This document shows, piece by piece, positions 43,990 to 51,110 of a stretch of 61,937 nt of DNA. The notes below the pieces were generated by a model that saw only the letters and a program-made list of their open reading frames with translations, was not told the DNA's origin and did not search any database. How positions within the stretch are numbered: the stretch's first letter is position 1; each line of letters begins with the position of its first letter. This DNA comes from Campylobacteraceae bacterium (lineage in GTDB: Bacteria > Campylobacterota > Campylobacteria > Campylobacterales > Sulfurovaceae): NCBI GenBank assembly GCA_027035765.1, contig JALVUD010000047.1, positions 1 to 61,937 of the forward strand, in the 5' to 3' direction. The position numbers and the translations under genes are program-made.

Positions 43990-45250
43990 GCGCATGATGG
44001 TTTTGATGCTGGCGGCGGGCACGCTGCTGTCGGCACGGACGCTGACGGTGGACGACCTGGTGAGCATCGCCCTGCGTCACAGCCCCGATGTCGCCCTGGG
44101 GCGCTACGGTGTGGAGGAGGCGAAGCAGCAGCACCGCTCCGCCGCCGGTGTGCGCCTGCCCCAGGTGGGGCTCTCGATCCATCTGGACCGGGAGCGCGAC
44201 CAGTACCGCCACAGCCCCCACACGACTACCGACACCCTGGAGGGGACCCTGAGTGCGACCCAGCTGCTCTATGACTTCGGCAAGAGTGCCGGCACGATCG
44301 AATCGGCGGCCGAGAGTGTGGCTTCGAGCCGGGCACTGATGCAGCAGATCGTCTCGGACAAGATCCTGGAGGTCAAAGAGCGCTACTACGACGCTCTCAA
44401 AGCCTTGACACTGATCTGGGTCTATACCAAAAACCTCCACCTGCAGGAGCAGCACCTCTACCGGGCCCAAAAGTATCTCAAAGCGGGGGTCAAGACGGCG
44501 GTGGATGTGAGCGACGCCCGACTGCAGCTCAAGACCGCCCGCAAGGATCTGAGCGACGGTCACTTCCTCTACCGGATGAAACGGACCCTTCTCGAAGAGA
44601 GTCTGGGGACGATCCCCGAGGGAGGAAACTACCGGCTCTACGGTGTGGCGAAAGATCCCAACAAGTGGCACCTGCCCAGGCACGAACCGACCCTGGGGAG
44701 CCTGCTGGCCTATGCGCAGAAGCACCGACCGCTTCTTCTGAGCCTGGCTCATAACATCCGCAGCGCCGAGGCGACGGCCCGGAGCAAGGCGCTGCACATG
44801 ACGCCGACGCTGGAGCTCTACGGCGAGGCGGGAGCCAAAGGGGCGGATGTGGGCACCGGAGCCCGGAGCCACGAAAAGGTGGGGGTGAGGATGAACTGGA
44901 ACCTCTTCAGTGGCTTCAGAGACAGCGCCGATGCCCAGGTGGCCCGGATCGAGGCGATGAAAGCTCAGGCGACCCGACAAAAGGCACGCCTGCAGATCCG
45001 CCGGGAAGTGACCCAGGCCTATCTCAATCTCAAGCATGTCCGCAAGATGTTTGCGCTGAATATGAGCATCGTCCGGCAGGCCAAAAAGAAGTACGGCCAG
45101 GCGAAAAAGCGCTACAGGAACGATCTAGGGGATTATGTGGAGCTCCAGGACGCCCGCCAGGACTACATCCGCGCCCTGGCGGATCTGGTCAACAGCTACT
45201 ACGACTACTTCATCGCGAGGGCAGAGCTCAATCACGCGATCGGGAAATGA
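43982..45250 (+). CDS. TolC-family outer-membrane efflux protein
   Basis: Outer-membrane exit duct of the tripartite pump, 422 residues from ATG 43982 (AAAGGAGG upstream). Signal peptide at about 1-18 (MVLMLAAGTLLSA). Two repeats of the long helical TolC barrel are visible, with YDFGKSAGTIESA and NLFSGFRDSADAQVARIEA at equivalent places, and DLGDYVELQDARQDYI near the end. It overlaps the pump gene by 8 bases. Confidence 0.92.
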   Translation: MRKRMMVLMLAAGTLLSARTLTVDDLVSIALRHSPDVALGRYGVEEAKQQHRSAAGVRLPQVGLSIHLDRERDQYRHSPHTTTDTLEGTLSATQLLYDFGKSAGTIESAAESVASSRALMQQIVSDKILEVKERYYDALKALTLIWVYTKNLHLQEQHLYRAQKYLKAGVKTAVDVSDARLQLKTARKDLSDGHFLYRMKRTLLEESLGTIPEGGNYRLYGVAKDPNKWHLPRHEPTLGSLLAYAQKHRPLLLSLAHNIRSAEATARSKALHMTPTLELYGEAGAKGADVGTGARSHEKVGVRMNWNLFSGFRDSADAQVARIEAMKAQATRQKARLQIRREVTQAYLNLKHVRKMFALNMSIVRQAKKKYGQAKKRYRNDLGDYVELQDARQDYIRALADLVNSYYDYFIARAELNHAIGK

Positions 45251-45266
45251 CGTCGTAGGAACGACG
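45251..45266 (+). terminator. Hairpin directly after the TolC-family gene
   Basis: CGTCGT/ACGACG stem with loop AGGA starting one base after the stop. No T run; possible transcript end. Confidence 0.4.
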
Positions 45267-45299
45267 GGTGATTGGTATATTGGTGTATTGGTTATTGGG
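45266..45299. repeat. Degenerate 7/8-base array, GGTGATT type
   Basis: Units ggtgatt, ggtatatt, ggtgtatt, ggttatt; period slips between 7 and 8 bases. Confidence 0.55.
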
Positions 45300-45327
45300 G
45301 AGTATTTTCTCGTTTGTCGTTTGACTC

Positions 45328-45362
45328 GTGTTAAGTGCTATGTGCTAAGTGTTACGTGCTAA
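45328..45362. repeat. Heptanucleotide array, GTGCTAA type
   Basis: Five units (gtgttaa, gtgctat, gtgctaa, gtgttac, gtgctaa). Same family as 7383-7410, 38 kb away. Confidence 0.85.
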
Positions 45363-45385
45363 GAAATATGTCGCTTCGAGGCACT

Positions 45386-45406
45386 CCAAAATCCAGAATC
45401 CAACAT
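45386..45406. repeat. Heptanucleotide array, CCAAAAT type
   Basis: Three units (ccaaaat, ccagaat, ccaacat). Confidence 0.55.
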
Positions 45407-45450
45407 TAAGCGCACCATAGAGCGGTGCCCCAACCATCCTCCATTCTCTC

Positions 45451-45631
45451 GTGGGATCGCAATCCCACACTACAAAAAAAATTTGGAAACGCGAATTCAT
45501 TCGCGTACTCATGCAGAAATATTTCTAAATCATTTGGCGGGAATGAATTCCCGCTTCCAAAAATACGCGTCGCTAAACAACGCTCCGAAAAAATCATTCA
45601 CCATTCATAAATTCGCGCCGCTTGACGGCGC
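45451..45631. repeat. Cluster of four short hairpins
   Basis: This gene-free stretch (45251-45690) holds four perfect hairpins: GTGGGAT/ATCCCAC at 45451-45467, ACGCGAAT/ATTCGCGT at 45489-45506, GCGGGAAT/ATTCCCGC at 45537-45554 and GCGCCG/CGGCGC at 45615-45631. Stems are 6-8 bp with 2-5 base loops. Two overlapping opposed reading frames here (about 60 codons) consist of these repeats and are not genes. Confidence 0.75.
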
Positions 45632-45650
45632 CCCCAAACTCCTCATTCCC

Positions 45651-45706
45651 AGTTAATAGTTACTCGTTTCTAGTTACTAGTTGCTCGTTACTAGTTACTA
45701 GTTCCA
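45651..45706. repeat. Heptanucleotide array, AGTTACT type, overlapping the HD gene end
   Basis: Eight units (agttaat, agttact, cgtttct, agttact, agttgct, cgttact, agttact, agttcca). On the minus strand it reads ACTAG/AGTAAC and supplies the last codons and TAG stop of the HD-domain gene. Confidence 0.88.
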
Positions 45707-46260
45707 TTCACGCCACATTCTTCGGCCCGTGCCTTCATCGCTTCGATCACTTCGGCAATGAGCTCGTCGAGGGTCATTCCCAGCATTTCGGCACCTTTGA
45801 GGACTATGTCACGGTCGACGCCGGCGGCGAAGGATTTCTGCTTGAACTTCTTCTTGACCGATTTGACGCCCAGATCGTCGATGCTTTTGGAAGGGCGCAC
45901 CAGGACGCAGGCGTTGACCAGGCCGCTGAGTTCGTCGACGGCATAGAGGGTCTTCTCCATGGGGGTGGTGGGCTCTACGTCGGTGCAGATTCCCCAGGCG
46001 TGGCTCATCATGGCCCGGATCAGCTCTTCGTCGTATCCCCGCTCCCGCATGATCTCGGCGGCTTTGTGGCAGTGCTGGTCGGGGTATTTTTCGTAGTCCA
46101 GATCGTGGAGGATTCCCACGATCTCCCACCGCTCCGTATCTTCACCGGCTTTTTGGGCGAAATGGGCCATACACGCACCCACCTGGATCCCGTGCTGGAC
46201 GAGGGCTTGGTTTTCATTGTACTCTTTGAGGAGATTGAGGGCGTCTTCTTTGTTGGGCAT
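45691..46260 (-). CDS. HD-domain hydrolase
   Basis: 189-residue metal-dependent phosphohydrolase of the HD/HDIG type: ALVQHGIQV, GILHDLDYEKYPDQH with the HD pair, MSHAWGICTD and YAVDELSGLV. Substrate probably a nucleotide or phospho-metabolite; not identifiable. The C-terminal residues GTSN and the stop come from a heptanucleotide array. Confidence 0.88.
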   Translation of the reverse strand: MPNKEDALNLLKEYNENQALVQHGIQVGACMAHFAQKAGEDTERWEIVGILHDLDYEKYPDQHCHKAAEIMRERGYDEELIRAMMSHAWGICTDVEPTTPMEKTLYAVDELSGLVNACVLVRPSKSIDDLGVKSVKKKFKQKSFAAGVDRDIVLKGAEMLGMTLDELIAEVIEAMKARAEECGVNGTSN

Positions 46261-46321
46261 TGTGATTCCTTTTTGTTATAGATTTTATCACAGCCGACGA
46301 TGGAAAAACGGAGAGAGGGTT

Positions 46322-46630
46322 TTACTCCTTGGTGAATTGGCGATGATTTTCAAGTAGTCTTTTACCGTGGATCACGGCCACGATAAGGATTTTGTTTTCG
46401 TAAACTTTATAAACGAGTCGATAACTGTAGACAAAAATTTCTCGAATATGCTCTGTGTTCAACTCAGGGACGGTACGTCCCATTTCCGGGAACTCCTGCA
46501 AGATTTCCGCTTTTTCCAAAAATTTTGAAACTACAGCCTGAGCATAGGTCAAGGAGTCTTTTTCTATAAAAGAGGCAATCGCTTCAATATCTTCGATCGC
46601 CTCCGCAGACCACTCTAATCTGAAAGCCAC
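46322..46630 (-). CDS. RelE/ParE-family toxin
   Basis: 102 residues with the ParE/RelE pattern: WSAEAIEDIEAIASFI, then FPEMGRTVPEL, IREIFVYSYRLVYKV and IHGKRLLE. Relatives block translation or gyrase. Its start overlaps the antitoxin 3' end by 16 bases. Confidence 0.88.
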   Translation of the reverse strand: MAFRLEWSAEAIEDIEAIASFIEKDSLTYAQAVVSKFLEKAEILQEFPEMGRTVPELNTEHIREIFVYSYRLVYKVYENKILIVAVIHGKRLLENHRQFTKE

Positions 46631-46803
46631 TTGGATAGTCTCTTTCTCGCATCATTATGTGAGTAGAGTTCACCCTCCTCGGCACGCTGAATCCCTTTTT
46701 TGATCTTTTCGATCACATAGAGGTGGTACTGAATGTCCTCATAGGTACAATTTTCCGGTAAATCACGGATCATTTTTTGCACTTCTTCTTTGACTGCAGA
46801 CAT
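46615..46803 (-). CDS. Antitoxin partner of the RelE/ParE toxin
   Basis: 62-residue helical, charged protein (VQKMIRDLPENCTYEDIQYHLYVIEKI) of the small antitoxin type that often precedes ParE-like toxins. Overlap with the toxin and a shared promoter support the pairing. Confidence 0.8.
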   Translation of the reverse strand: MSAVKEEVQKMIRDLPENCTYEDIQYHLYVIEKIKKGIQRAEEGELYSHNDARKRLSKWLSD

Positions 46804-46826
46804 GGGGATACTCCTGATGATCCTAC

Positions 46827-46832
46827 ATTATA
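46827..46832 (-). promoter_or_regulatory. Extended -10 promoter of the toxin-antitoxin pair
   Basis: TATAAT with TGG before it on the minus strand, 24 bases upstream of the antitoxin ATG at 46803; AGGAG lies between. Confidence 0.6.
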
Positions 46833-46916
46833 CCACAGCATACCGGGAAGCTTCAGGGGAGATTCCAAATCGTTTCGATAGAGTTTCTTCACCACATTGG
46901 AAAAAGGAAATCGGCG

Positions 46917-47666
46917 ATGGAATTGGATCTTTGGACGCTGTTTTGGCTCTTTCTGGCCAGTGGATTGGCGGGCTTTGTGGACTCCATCGCCGGGGGAGGG
47001 GGGATCATCACGCTGCCGGCGCTCCTGGCGGCGGGGATCCCGCCCCATCAGGCTCTGGCGACGAACAAGCTGCAGAGCAGCTTCGGCAGCTTCACCGCCG
47101 CGATGAACTATGCGCGGCTGGGGCTGATGAATCCGAGGGAGTTGCTGGTGGGGGTGCTCTTTACCCTCATCGGCGCGGCGACGGGGGCGACGGTGGTGCA
47201 GTGGTTCCCCGCCGACCGGCTGGAGTCGCTGATCGTGGTGATGCTGATCGTCATCTTCATCTATACCGCCCTGACCCCCAAGCTGGGCCTGGAGCCGAGG
47301 CCCCACCGGATCCCCCACGGGCTCTTTTATACTATTTTCGGCCTGCTCATCGGCTTCTACGACGGTTTCTTCGGCCCCGGAACCGGGAGCTTCTGGACTA
47401 TGTCGCTGGTGCTCCTGCTGGGCTTGGACCTCAAAGCCGCCACGGCCCAGACGAAGCTTTTCAACTTCACCTCCAACATCGTCTCCCTGGCGGTCTTTAT
47501 CTACGCGGGGCTGGTGCTCTGGGTAGCGGGGATCGTTATGGGGATGGGGCAGATCGTGGGGGCGTTTCTCGGCTCGACGATGGTGCACAAGCAGGAGGTG
47601 AAGTTTGTGCGGGTTTTCTTCCTTATTGTAACTGCGGCGACGATTTTGAAGTTAATGTTGTTCTGA
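46917..47666 (+). CDS. TSUP (TauE/SafE/DUF81) family permease
   Basis: 249-residue integral membrane protein with about eight helices and the duplicated TSUP motif: GFVDSIAGGGGIITLPALLAAG in the first half and GFYDGFFGPGTGSFWTMSLVLL in the second. The family moves sulfite, sulfoacetate and related organosulfur anions; which one is not readable. AAAAAGG precedes the ATG. An overlapping longer frame in another phase is a shadow. Confidence 0.9.
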   Translation: MELDLWTLFWLFLASGLAGFVDSIAGGGGIITLPALLAAGIPPHQALATNKLQSSFGSFTAAMNYARLGLMNPRELLVGVLFTLIGAATGATVVQWFPADRLESLIVVMLIVIFIYTALTPKLGLEPRPHRIPHGLFYTIFGLLIGFYDGFFGPGTGSFWTMSLVLLLGLDLKAATAQTKLFNFTSNIVSLAVFIYAGLVLWVAGIVMGMGQIVGAFLGSTMVHKQEVKFVRVFFLIVTAATILKLMLF

Positions 47667-47739
47667 GTAACGCTCCACATCACTGGCAGTTGCTGCTTAA
47701 GATATAGGATAGGAATGAGCAGCTCTTTTTATGTGATTA

Positions 47740-48813
47740 TTATATTTCAACTTTTGATAGTCCTAATTCATTTGAGAGTATGCGCAGCCTTTCTCGAATA
47801 TTTGCTGCATCATTTGTACCTTGCTGGCTTAATCTATCAAACTCTAATAATTCGAAACTGGAGTTTGCATAATCTTTTTCTGCTGCGATTCTGTTTTGTA
47901 AGAGCTTTTGTCTAAAATCTAATAGTTTTCTTCTTGTGATTTTGCTAGTTTCTCCTATCGATATTGCATTCCTAAATAACAAGTAGTACAGAACCATATT
48001 TCCTTGTGCCCTTAGAAGATCATCAGAATTAGAAAAGACATCACTCATCTTTTCAAGAATAACCTCAACATCATTCTTTAAAGAAGCCATTCGTTCTTTG
48101 CTGTCAAAATTGTCTTTGGCAAATTTATCAAGATATACTTTTTTAGTATCAATTAGTTTTCCAGTTTCTTGCAGATACATTTCAGATAGTAATAATCTTG
48201 CTGCAACCTCAAGATGCTGGTATCGTTTATTAGTGAATTTCACTTTAGATATGAAAAATCTATGTTTAGAGACTTCTCTTATTGCTCTTACGGCAGCTCC
48301 GCCTATTGCATTTCTTTTTTCAGCTGCATTTAATGGTACTGCTTCATTTAATCTAGAGAACATATCCTCTATTAAGTCTTCATCGTCGGTGGTGACACCA
48401 ATTATTGGCAAAACAAAAGAATCAAACTGAATTCTTATTCTTGGGTATTCTTTTGCTATATCTTCATATCCAAGGCCCGCCAAATTTATTTCTGGATTTT
48501 TCTGATATTCAAAGTCACTTGATAAATTAAATTTTCCTTCAATAAACTGCCAAATTGTTTCTAGTCTTTGCCTACCATCTATTACTGAATATTTTATTCC
48601 AGTTTTGGAGATCGATTCTCTATTATATATATGAAAATATATCTTTGGAATATCATAGTCATTCAATATTGAATCAATTAATAATTGTTTTTTCTCTTGT
48701 GTCCATACCCCTCCCATTCTTTGATATGGTGGATCAAGTCTAATTTCATGTCGCTCAGCAAAAATTAACATTATAGTTGTATTTTTTAGAGGTGATGTTT
48801 CTATATAGCTCAT
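47740..48813 (-). CDS. DUF262-domain protein (GmrS-like, ParB/Srx-type nuclease fold)
   Basis: 357 residues. The N-terminal DUF262 domain is clear: DPPYQRMGGVWTQEKKQLLIDSIL, then YSVIDGRQRLETIWQFI, where the DGRQR loop replaces the usual DGQQR that binds nucleotide. The C-terminal half is a helical region without the DUF1524 HNH nuclease found in GmrD. DUF262 proteins occur in type IV restriction, BREX and phosphorothioate defence. It begins in the end of the FRG gene (ATGA). Both genes are strikingly AT-rich against their surroundings. Confidence 0.85.
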   Translation of the reverse strand: MSYIETSPLKNTTIMLIFAERHEIRLDPPYQRMGGVWTQEKKQLLIDSILNDYDIPKIYFHIYNRESISKTGIKYSVIDGRQRLETIWQFIEGKFNLSSDFEYQKNPEINLAGLGYEDIAKEYPRIRIQFDSFVLPIIGVTTDDEDLIEDMFSRLNEAVPLNAAEKRNAIGGAAVRAIREVSKHRFFISKVKFTNKRYQHLEVAARLLLSEMYLQETGKLIDTKKVYLDKFAKDNFDSKERMASLKNDVEVILEKMSDVFSNSDDLLRAQGNMVLYYLLFRNAISIGETSKITRRKLLDFRQKLLQNRIAAEKDYANSSFELLEFDRLSQQGTNDAANIRERLRILSNELGLSKVEI

Positions 48814-49550
48814 CTAATACCTTCCTTAATAATGTCACCTATGCTAGACAACTCCGGGAAAAGCTGAAACTTGGAATAACCTAACAATGAAAGTTGGTTT
48901 TTAATAAATTGTTTTGAACCAGCAGGAATGACCAGTTTAACAATATGATCCTTGTCGCCTATTTCTTCAATTGGTATGTTTTCATGATGATGGATAGTAA
49001 ATACGCCCAATTGCGCTTGAATTCTGGAGTTGTTTCGTGTCGCAATTGCTGCAACAGGGAGAAGTTGTATTCTGGGGTTTGTTTTTAAGCTTTCCACAGA
49101 ATAGCTCACAAGCTCCTCATCATCGAATGAGGGAATATAATCCTCTTCCTCTTTGTTATTGATATGAGCATGCTTATTTAGTTCAGTAGGATAAAGCAGC
49201 CATAGTGCTCCATCCTCATCTCCATGATCTTCAAGATCTTCAACAGCAAAATACAGGGCAACCAAGGGACTTTCACTCCAATCAAGTAATCTAGTTGGAA
49301 CTCCATAATGCTGCATTAAAAAAAGCCAATCAAACGATTCTTTTGGTGCAGTATCTATCAACATGGCGGCACTTTGTTTAAAACGTTTTAGTAATGTTGA
49401 TTCAGACTGGGCATTATCCAGTCGCATGTAATATGGTGTCAGACCCCATTCTTTAGATGCTTGTCCTCTGTACCATATTGTTTTGGATGTGTCCTTTTGT
49501 TGCAGCTCTTCTAATTTTTCAAGAAGCTCCTGAATTGAATTTATTTCCAC
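48810..49550 (-). CDS. FRG-domain protein
   Basis: 246 residues. The FRG domain is visible as TIWYRGQASKEWGLTPYYMR (YRG in place of FRG), WLFLMQHYGVPTRLLDWSE and SPLVALYFAVEDL, with the conserved MQHYG-PTRLLDW core. The remaining C-terminal approximately 130 residues are mixed alpha/beta. FRG function is unknown, but such genes often lie in accessory islands. GTG start at 49550. Upstream of the DUF262 gene in a two-gene operon of foreign-looking composition. Confidence 0.85.
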   Translation of the reverse strand: MEINSIQELLEKLEELQQKDTSKTIWYRGQASKEWGLTPYYMRLDNAQSESTLLKRFKQSAAMLIDTAPKESFDWLFLMQHYGVPTRLLDWSESPLVALYFAVEDLEDHGDEDGALWLLYPTELNKHAHINNKEEEDYIPSFDDEELVSYSVESLKTNPRIQLLPVAAIATRNNSRIQAQLGVFTIHHHENIPIEEIGDKDHIVKLVIPAGSKQFIKNQLSLLGYSKFQLFPELSSIGDIIKEGIR

Positions 49551-49975
49551 TTAGATATATCTCCCTGATCTACTCTTTATTGTATGAAAATTTTATACCA
49601 AATACACTTACAATCCGAAAAGGGCAGAACATTTGAAATGTACTGTAATTTATAATAATGTGACAAAATGACATTTTTCTCTATTCTACTGTATTTTCCT
49701 TCAGAATTCCCTTAATCACAGTGTCGTGGTGTCGTGCTATTGATTCTACAGCCGTTATCTGAACAGAAATGTTTGGATAATGGCCCATATTTCAATGGCA
49801 TGACAAAATATTCCGCTATCGGAGAGACCATGTAATCCGGGAAAAAGAAGCTTTTGGATCAGGTGAGGGAGAAATAACTGAAGTGCCCTGGATCCTGAGT
49901 CAAGCTCAGGATGACGGAAATCAAAAAAGAGAAGTTGCAGCGTGAAATTGCCATCCCACAAAAAGGCAAGCGGCC
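49551..49975. other. Gene-free AT-rich stretch upstream of the FRG/DUF262 pair
   Basis: No credible gene. 49551-49740 is AT-rich and holds candidate minus-strand -10 boxes (TACAAT at 49579-49584 and TATAAA at 49592-49597). The remainder holds a half copy of the paired-hairpin repeat and a decayed GTGGGAT-type hairpin near 49934-49961. The AT-to-GC change in this gap could mark one edge of an acquired segment. Confidence 0.5.
49884..49917 (+). repeat. Paired-hairpin interspersed repeat, half copy 5
   Basis: Only the second palindrome remains (ATCCTGAG/CTCAGGAT followed by GACGG), preceded by CCCTGG. Confidence 0.7.
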
Positions 49976-50713
49976 TCAACCCCGGACGATCTCGCCGGGG
50001 TAGCTGATGATGCCGTAGGTGAGGTTGCCGACGTGGGCAAAGCCCTGGGCCTTCATGACGTGCTGGACCTGGAAGCTGCGGCTGCCGGTGTGGCAGTAGA
50101 GGATGAAGCGCTCCTCTTTGCGGCCCTGGATCTTTTCGAACCAGTCGTAGAACTGGCTGGTGGGCCAGAGTTCGTCGGTGCCTTTGATGTGGCCCATCTG
50201 GTACTCCATGTGCTCCCGCACGTCCACGAGGGTGAAGCGTACCATCCCCAGATCCCGGGCCTCCAGGAGCGACTCCAGTTCGTCGCCGTCGAGCTGCTCT
50301 TTGTCCAGCAGGAGCTCCGCCTCCTCCTGGCTCAGGCCCCGGGAGTGCTGGTGGGCTGCCTCTTCGGCAGACTCCTCCAGACGTTTCTTCTCGGCGTATT
50401 CGGGGGTGCAGAAGATCCCGCAGTGGCAGACGCCGTCCTCGGGGATCTCCTTTTCCAGGGCCGGTTTGCAGGGGCAGATGCGGTTGTCGGCGGCTTTGCG
50501 CTCTTCGGGGGTTTCGCCGATGACCATGAAGCAGGGGCAGTAGCGCTTGCCGTAGATGAGCTTGTTGCGGGCCAGCCCCATGGCGACCCCCTCGTTGATG
50601 TCTTTGTCGGGGTTCTGAACGAAACCGAACTGCTTGTCCACCTTTTCGACGAATTTCCAGGTCTTCTCCAGTTCCGCCTGGAATTCGGGAGAGTTCATAT
50701 CGATCTGCTGCAT
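49976..50713 (-). CDS. Ferredoxin-thioredoxin reductase-like domain fused to rhodanese
   Basis: 245 residues. Residues about 58-100 carry three Cys pairs, CPC-(18)-CPC-(13)-CHC, like the catalytic [4Fe-4S]/disulfide site of the ferredoxin-thioredoxin reductase beta subunit, whose plant spacing is CPC-16-CPC-8-CHC. A helical linker follows (about 105-150), then a rhodanese domain (TLVDVREHMEYQMGHI, active loop LYCHTGSRS). Such a fusion could pass electrons or sulfur between a [4Fe-4S] site and a persulfide. Role inferred only. Preceded by a long structured leader. Confidence 0.85.
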   Translation of the reverse strand: MQQIDMNSPEFQAELEKTWKFVEKVDKQFGFVQNPDKDINEGVAMGLARNKLIYGKRYCPCFMVIGETPEERKAADNRICPCKPALEKEIPEDGVCHCGIFCTPEYAEKKRLEESAEEAAHQHSRGLSQEEAELLLDKEQLDGDELESLLEARDLGMVRFTLVDVREHMEYQMGHIKGTDELWPTSQFYDWFEKIQGRKEERFILYCHTGSRSFQVQHVMKAQGFAHVGNLTYGIISYPGEIVRG

Positions 50714-50751
50714 TTGTAATCCTTTTTAATTATTGGTCTAATTGCGTTCCC

Positions 50752-50930
50752 TGAAAAAACGTCGGTTTCACTCGATAGCTCTGGCAGTCGCGAACATGAG
50801 AAGCGATGGCGAAGGACAACTGCTTGTCCTTCGTCGCTTCGGAACCGTAGCGGTCGGAGCGAAGCAAAGCCGCGAAGGAGCGCCCCTTTCGGGGTTGAGC
50901 GCTCCTTTGTCGCCATCGAGTGAAACCTCT
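50752..50930 (-). ncRNA. Candidate structured RNA / leader element upstream of the FTR-rhodanese gene
   Basis: A 13-bp perfect inverted repeat (GGTTTCACTCGAT at 50764-50776; complement at 50915-50927) encloses about 138 bases of further stems. Hairpin A is 50800-50840: 7 bp, a 3-base bulge, then 10 bp with loop CTGC. Hairpin B is 50875-50907: 8 bp, a 5-base bulge, then CCCC/GGGG with a GAAA tetraloop on the minus strand. A weaker GCGG/CCGC stem lies at 50850-50873. On the minus strand the closing stem is followed by TTTTTT, and a TATAAT box lies upstream. No match to an RNA family that I know. Confidence 0.55.
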
Positions 50931-50976
50931 CTCAGAGATTTTCTTCAGAGGGTTCAATTTGGAAAATTTTCTCGGG

Positions 50977-50982
50977 ATTATA
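50977..50982 (-). promoter_or_regulatory. Extended -10 promoter upstream of the structured element
   Basis: TATAAT preceded by TGC on the minus strand. Transcription from here would read the structured element and then the FTR-rhodanese gene, giving a leader of about 255 bases. Confidence 0.55.
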
Positions 50983-50997
50983 GCAGGCATGTTTGGA

Positions 50998-51025
50998 ATT
51001 GAGAATTGAGGATGGAGGATGGAGA
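50998..51025. repeat. Heptanucleotide array, ATTGAGA/ATGGAGG type
   Basis: Four units (attgaga, attgagg, atggagg, atggaga). It pairs as a rough inverted repeat with the array at 51082-51109. Confidence 0.75.
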
Positions 51026-51030
51026 ATAGG

Positions 51031-51073
51031 GGGAATGAATTCCCGCTTCCAAAAATGCGTTGCAGAGCAACGC
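51031..51073. repeat. Two short hairpins between facing heptad arrays
   Basis: GGGAAT/ATTCCC at 51031-51044 and GCGTTGC/GCAACGC at 51057-51073. The linking text CCCGCTTCCAAAAAT is nearly the same as beside the hairpin at 45537. Confidence 0.75.
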
Positions 51074-51081
51074 TAACCGAA

Positions 51082-51109
51082 ATTCTCCATTCTCAATTCT
51101 CCATCCTCA
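51082..51109. repeat. Heptanucleotide array, ATTCTCC type
   Basis: Four units (attctcc, attctca, attctcc, atcctca), one base beyond the dsbD stop (TGA at 51111-51113). On the dsbD strand units read TGAGAAT/TGAGGAT. Confidence 0.8.
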
Positions 51110-51110
51110 A

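Noticed and set aside
39700-44067. Minus-strand open frame of about 1455 codons opposite the RND operon
   Set aside because: It is a GC-rich antisense shadow: rich in His, Gln, Gly and Arg, no recognisable domain, and it covers three clear genes on the other strand.
45406-45610. Two overlapping opposed frames of about 60 codons
   Set aside because: Made of hairpin repeats, with no ribosome binding sites.
46790-47707. 305-codon plus-strand frame around the TSUP gene
   Set aside because: It is another phase over the clear membrane protein at 46917-47666 and also overlaps the antitoxin promoter.
50730-51002. Frames of 73-86 codons through the structured element
   Set aside because: They run across perfect stems on both strands; codon content follows the inverted repeats, so an RNA or DNA structure is the better explanation.
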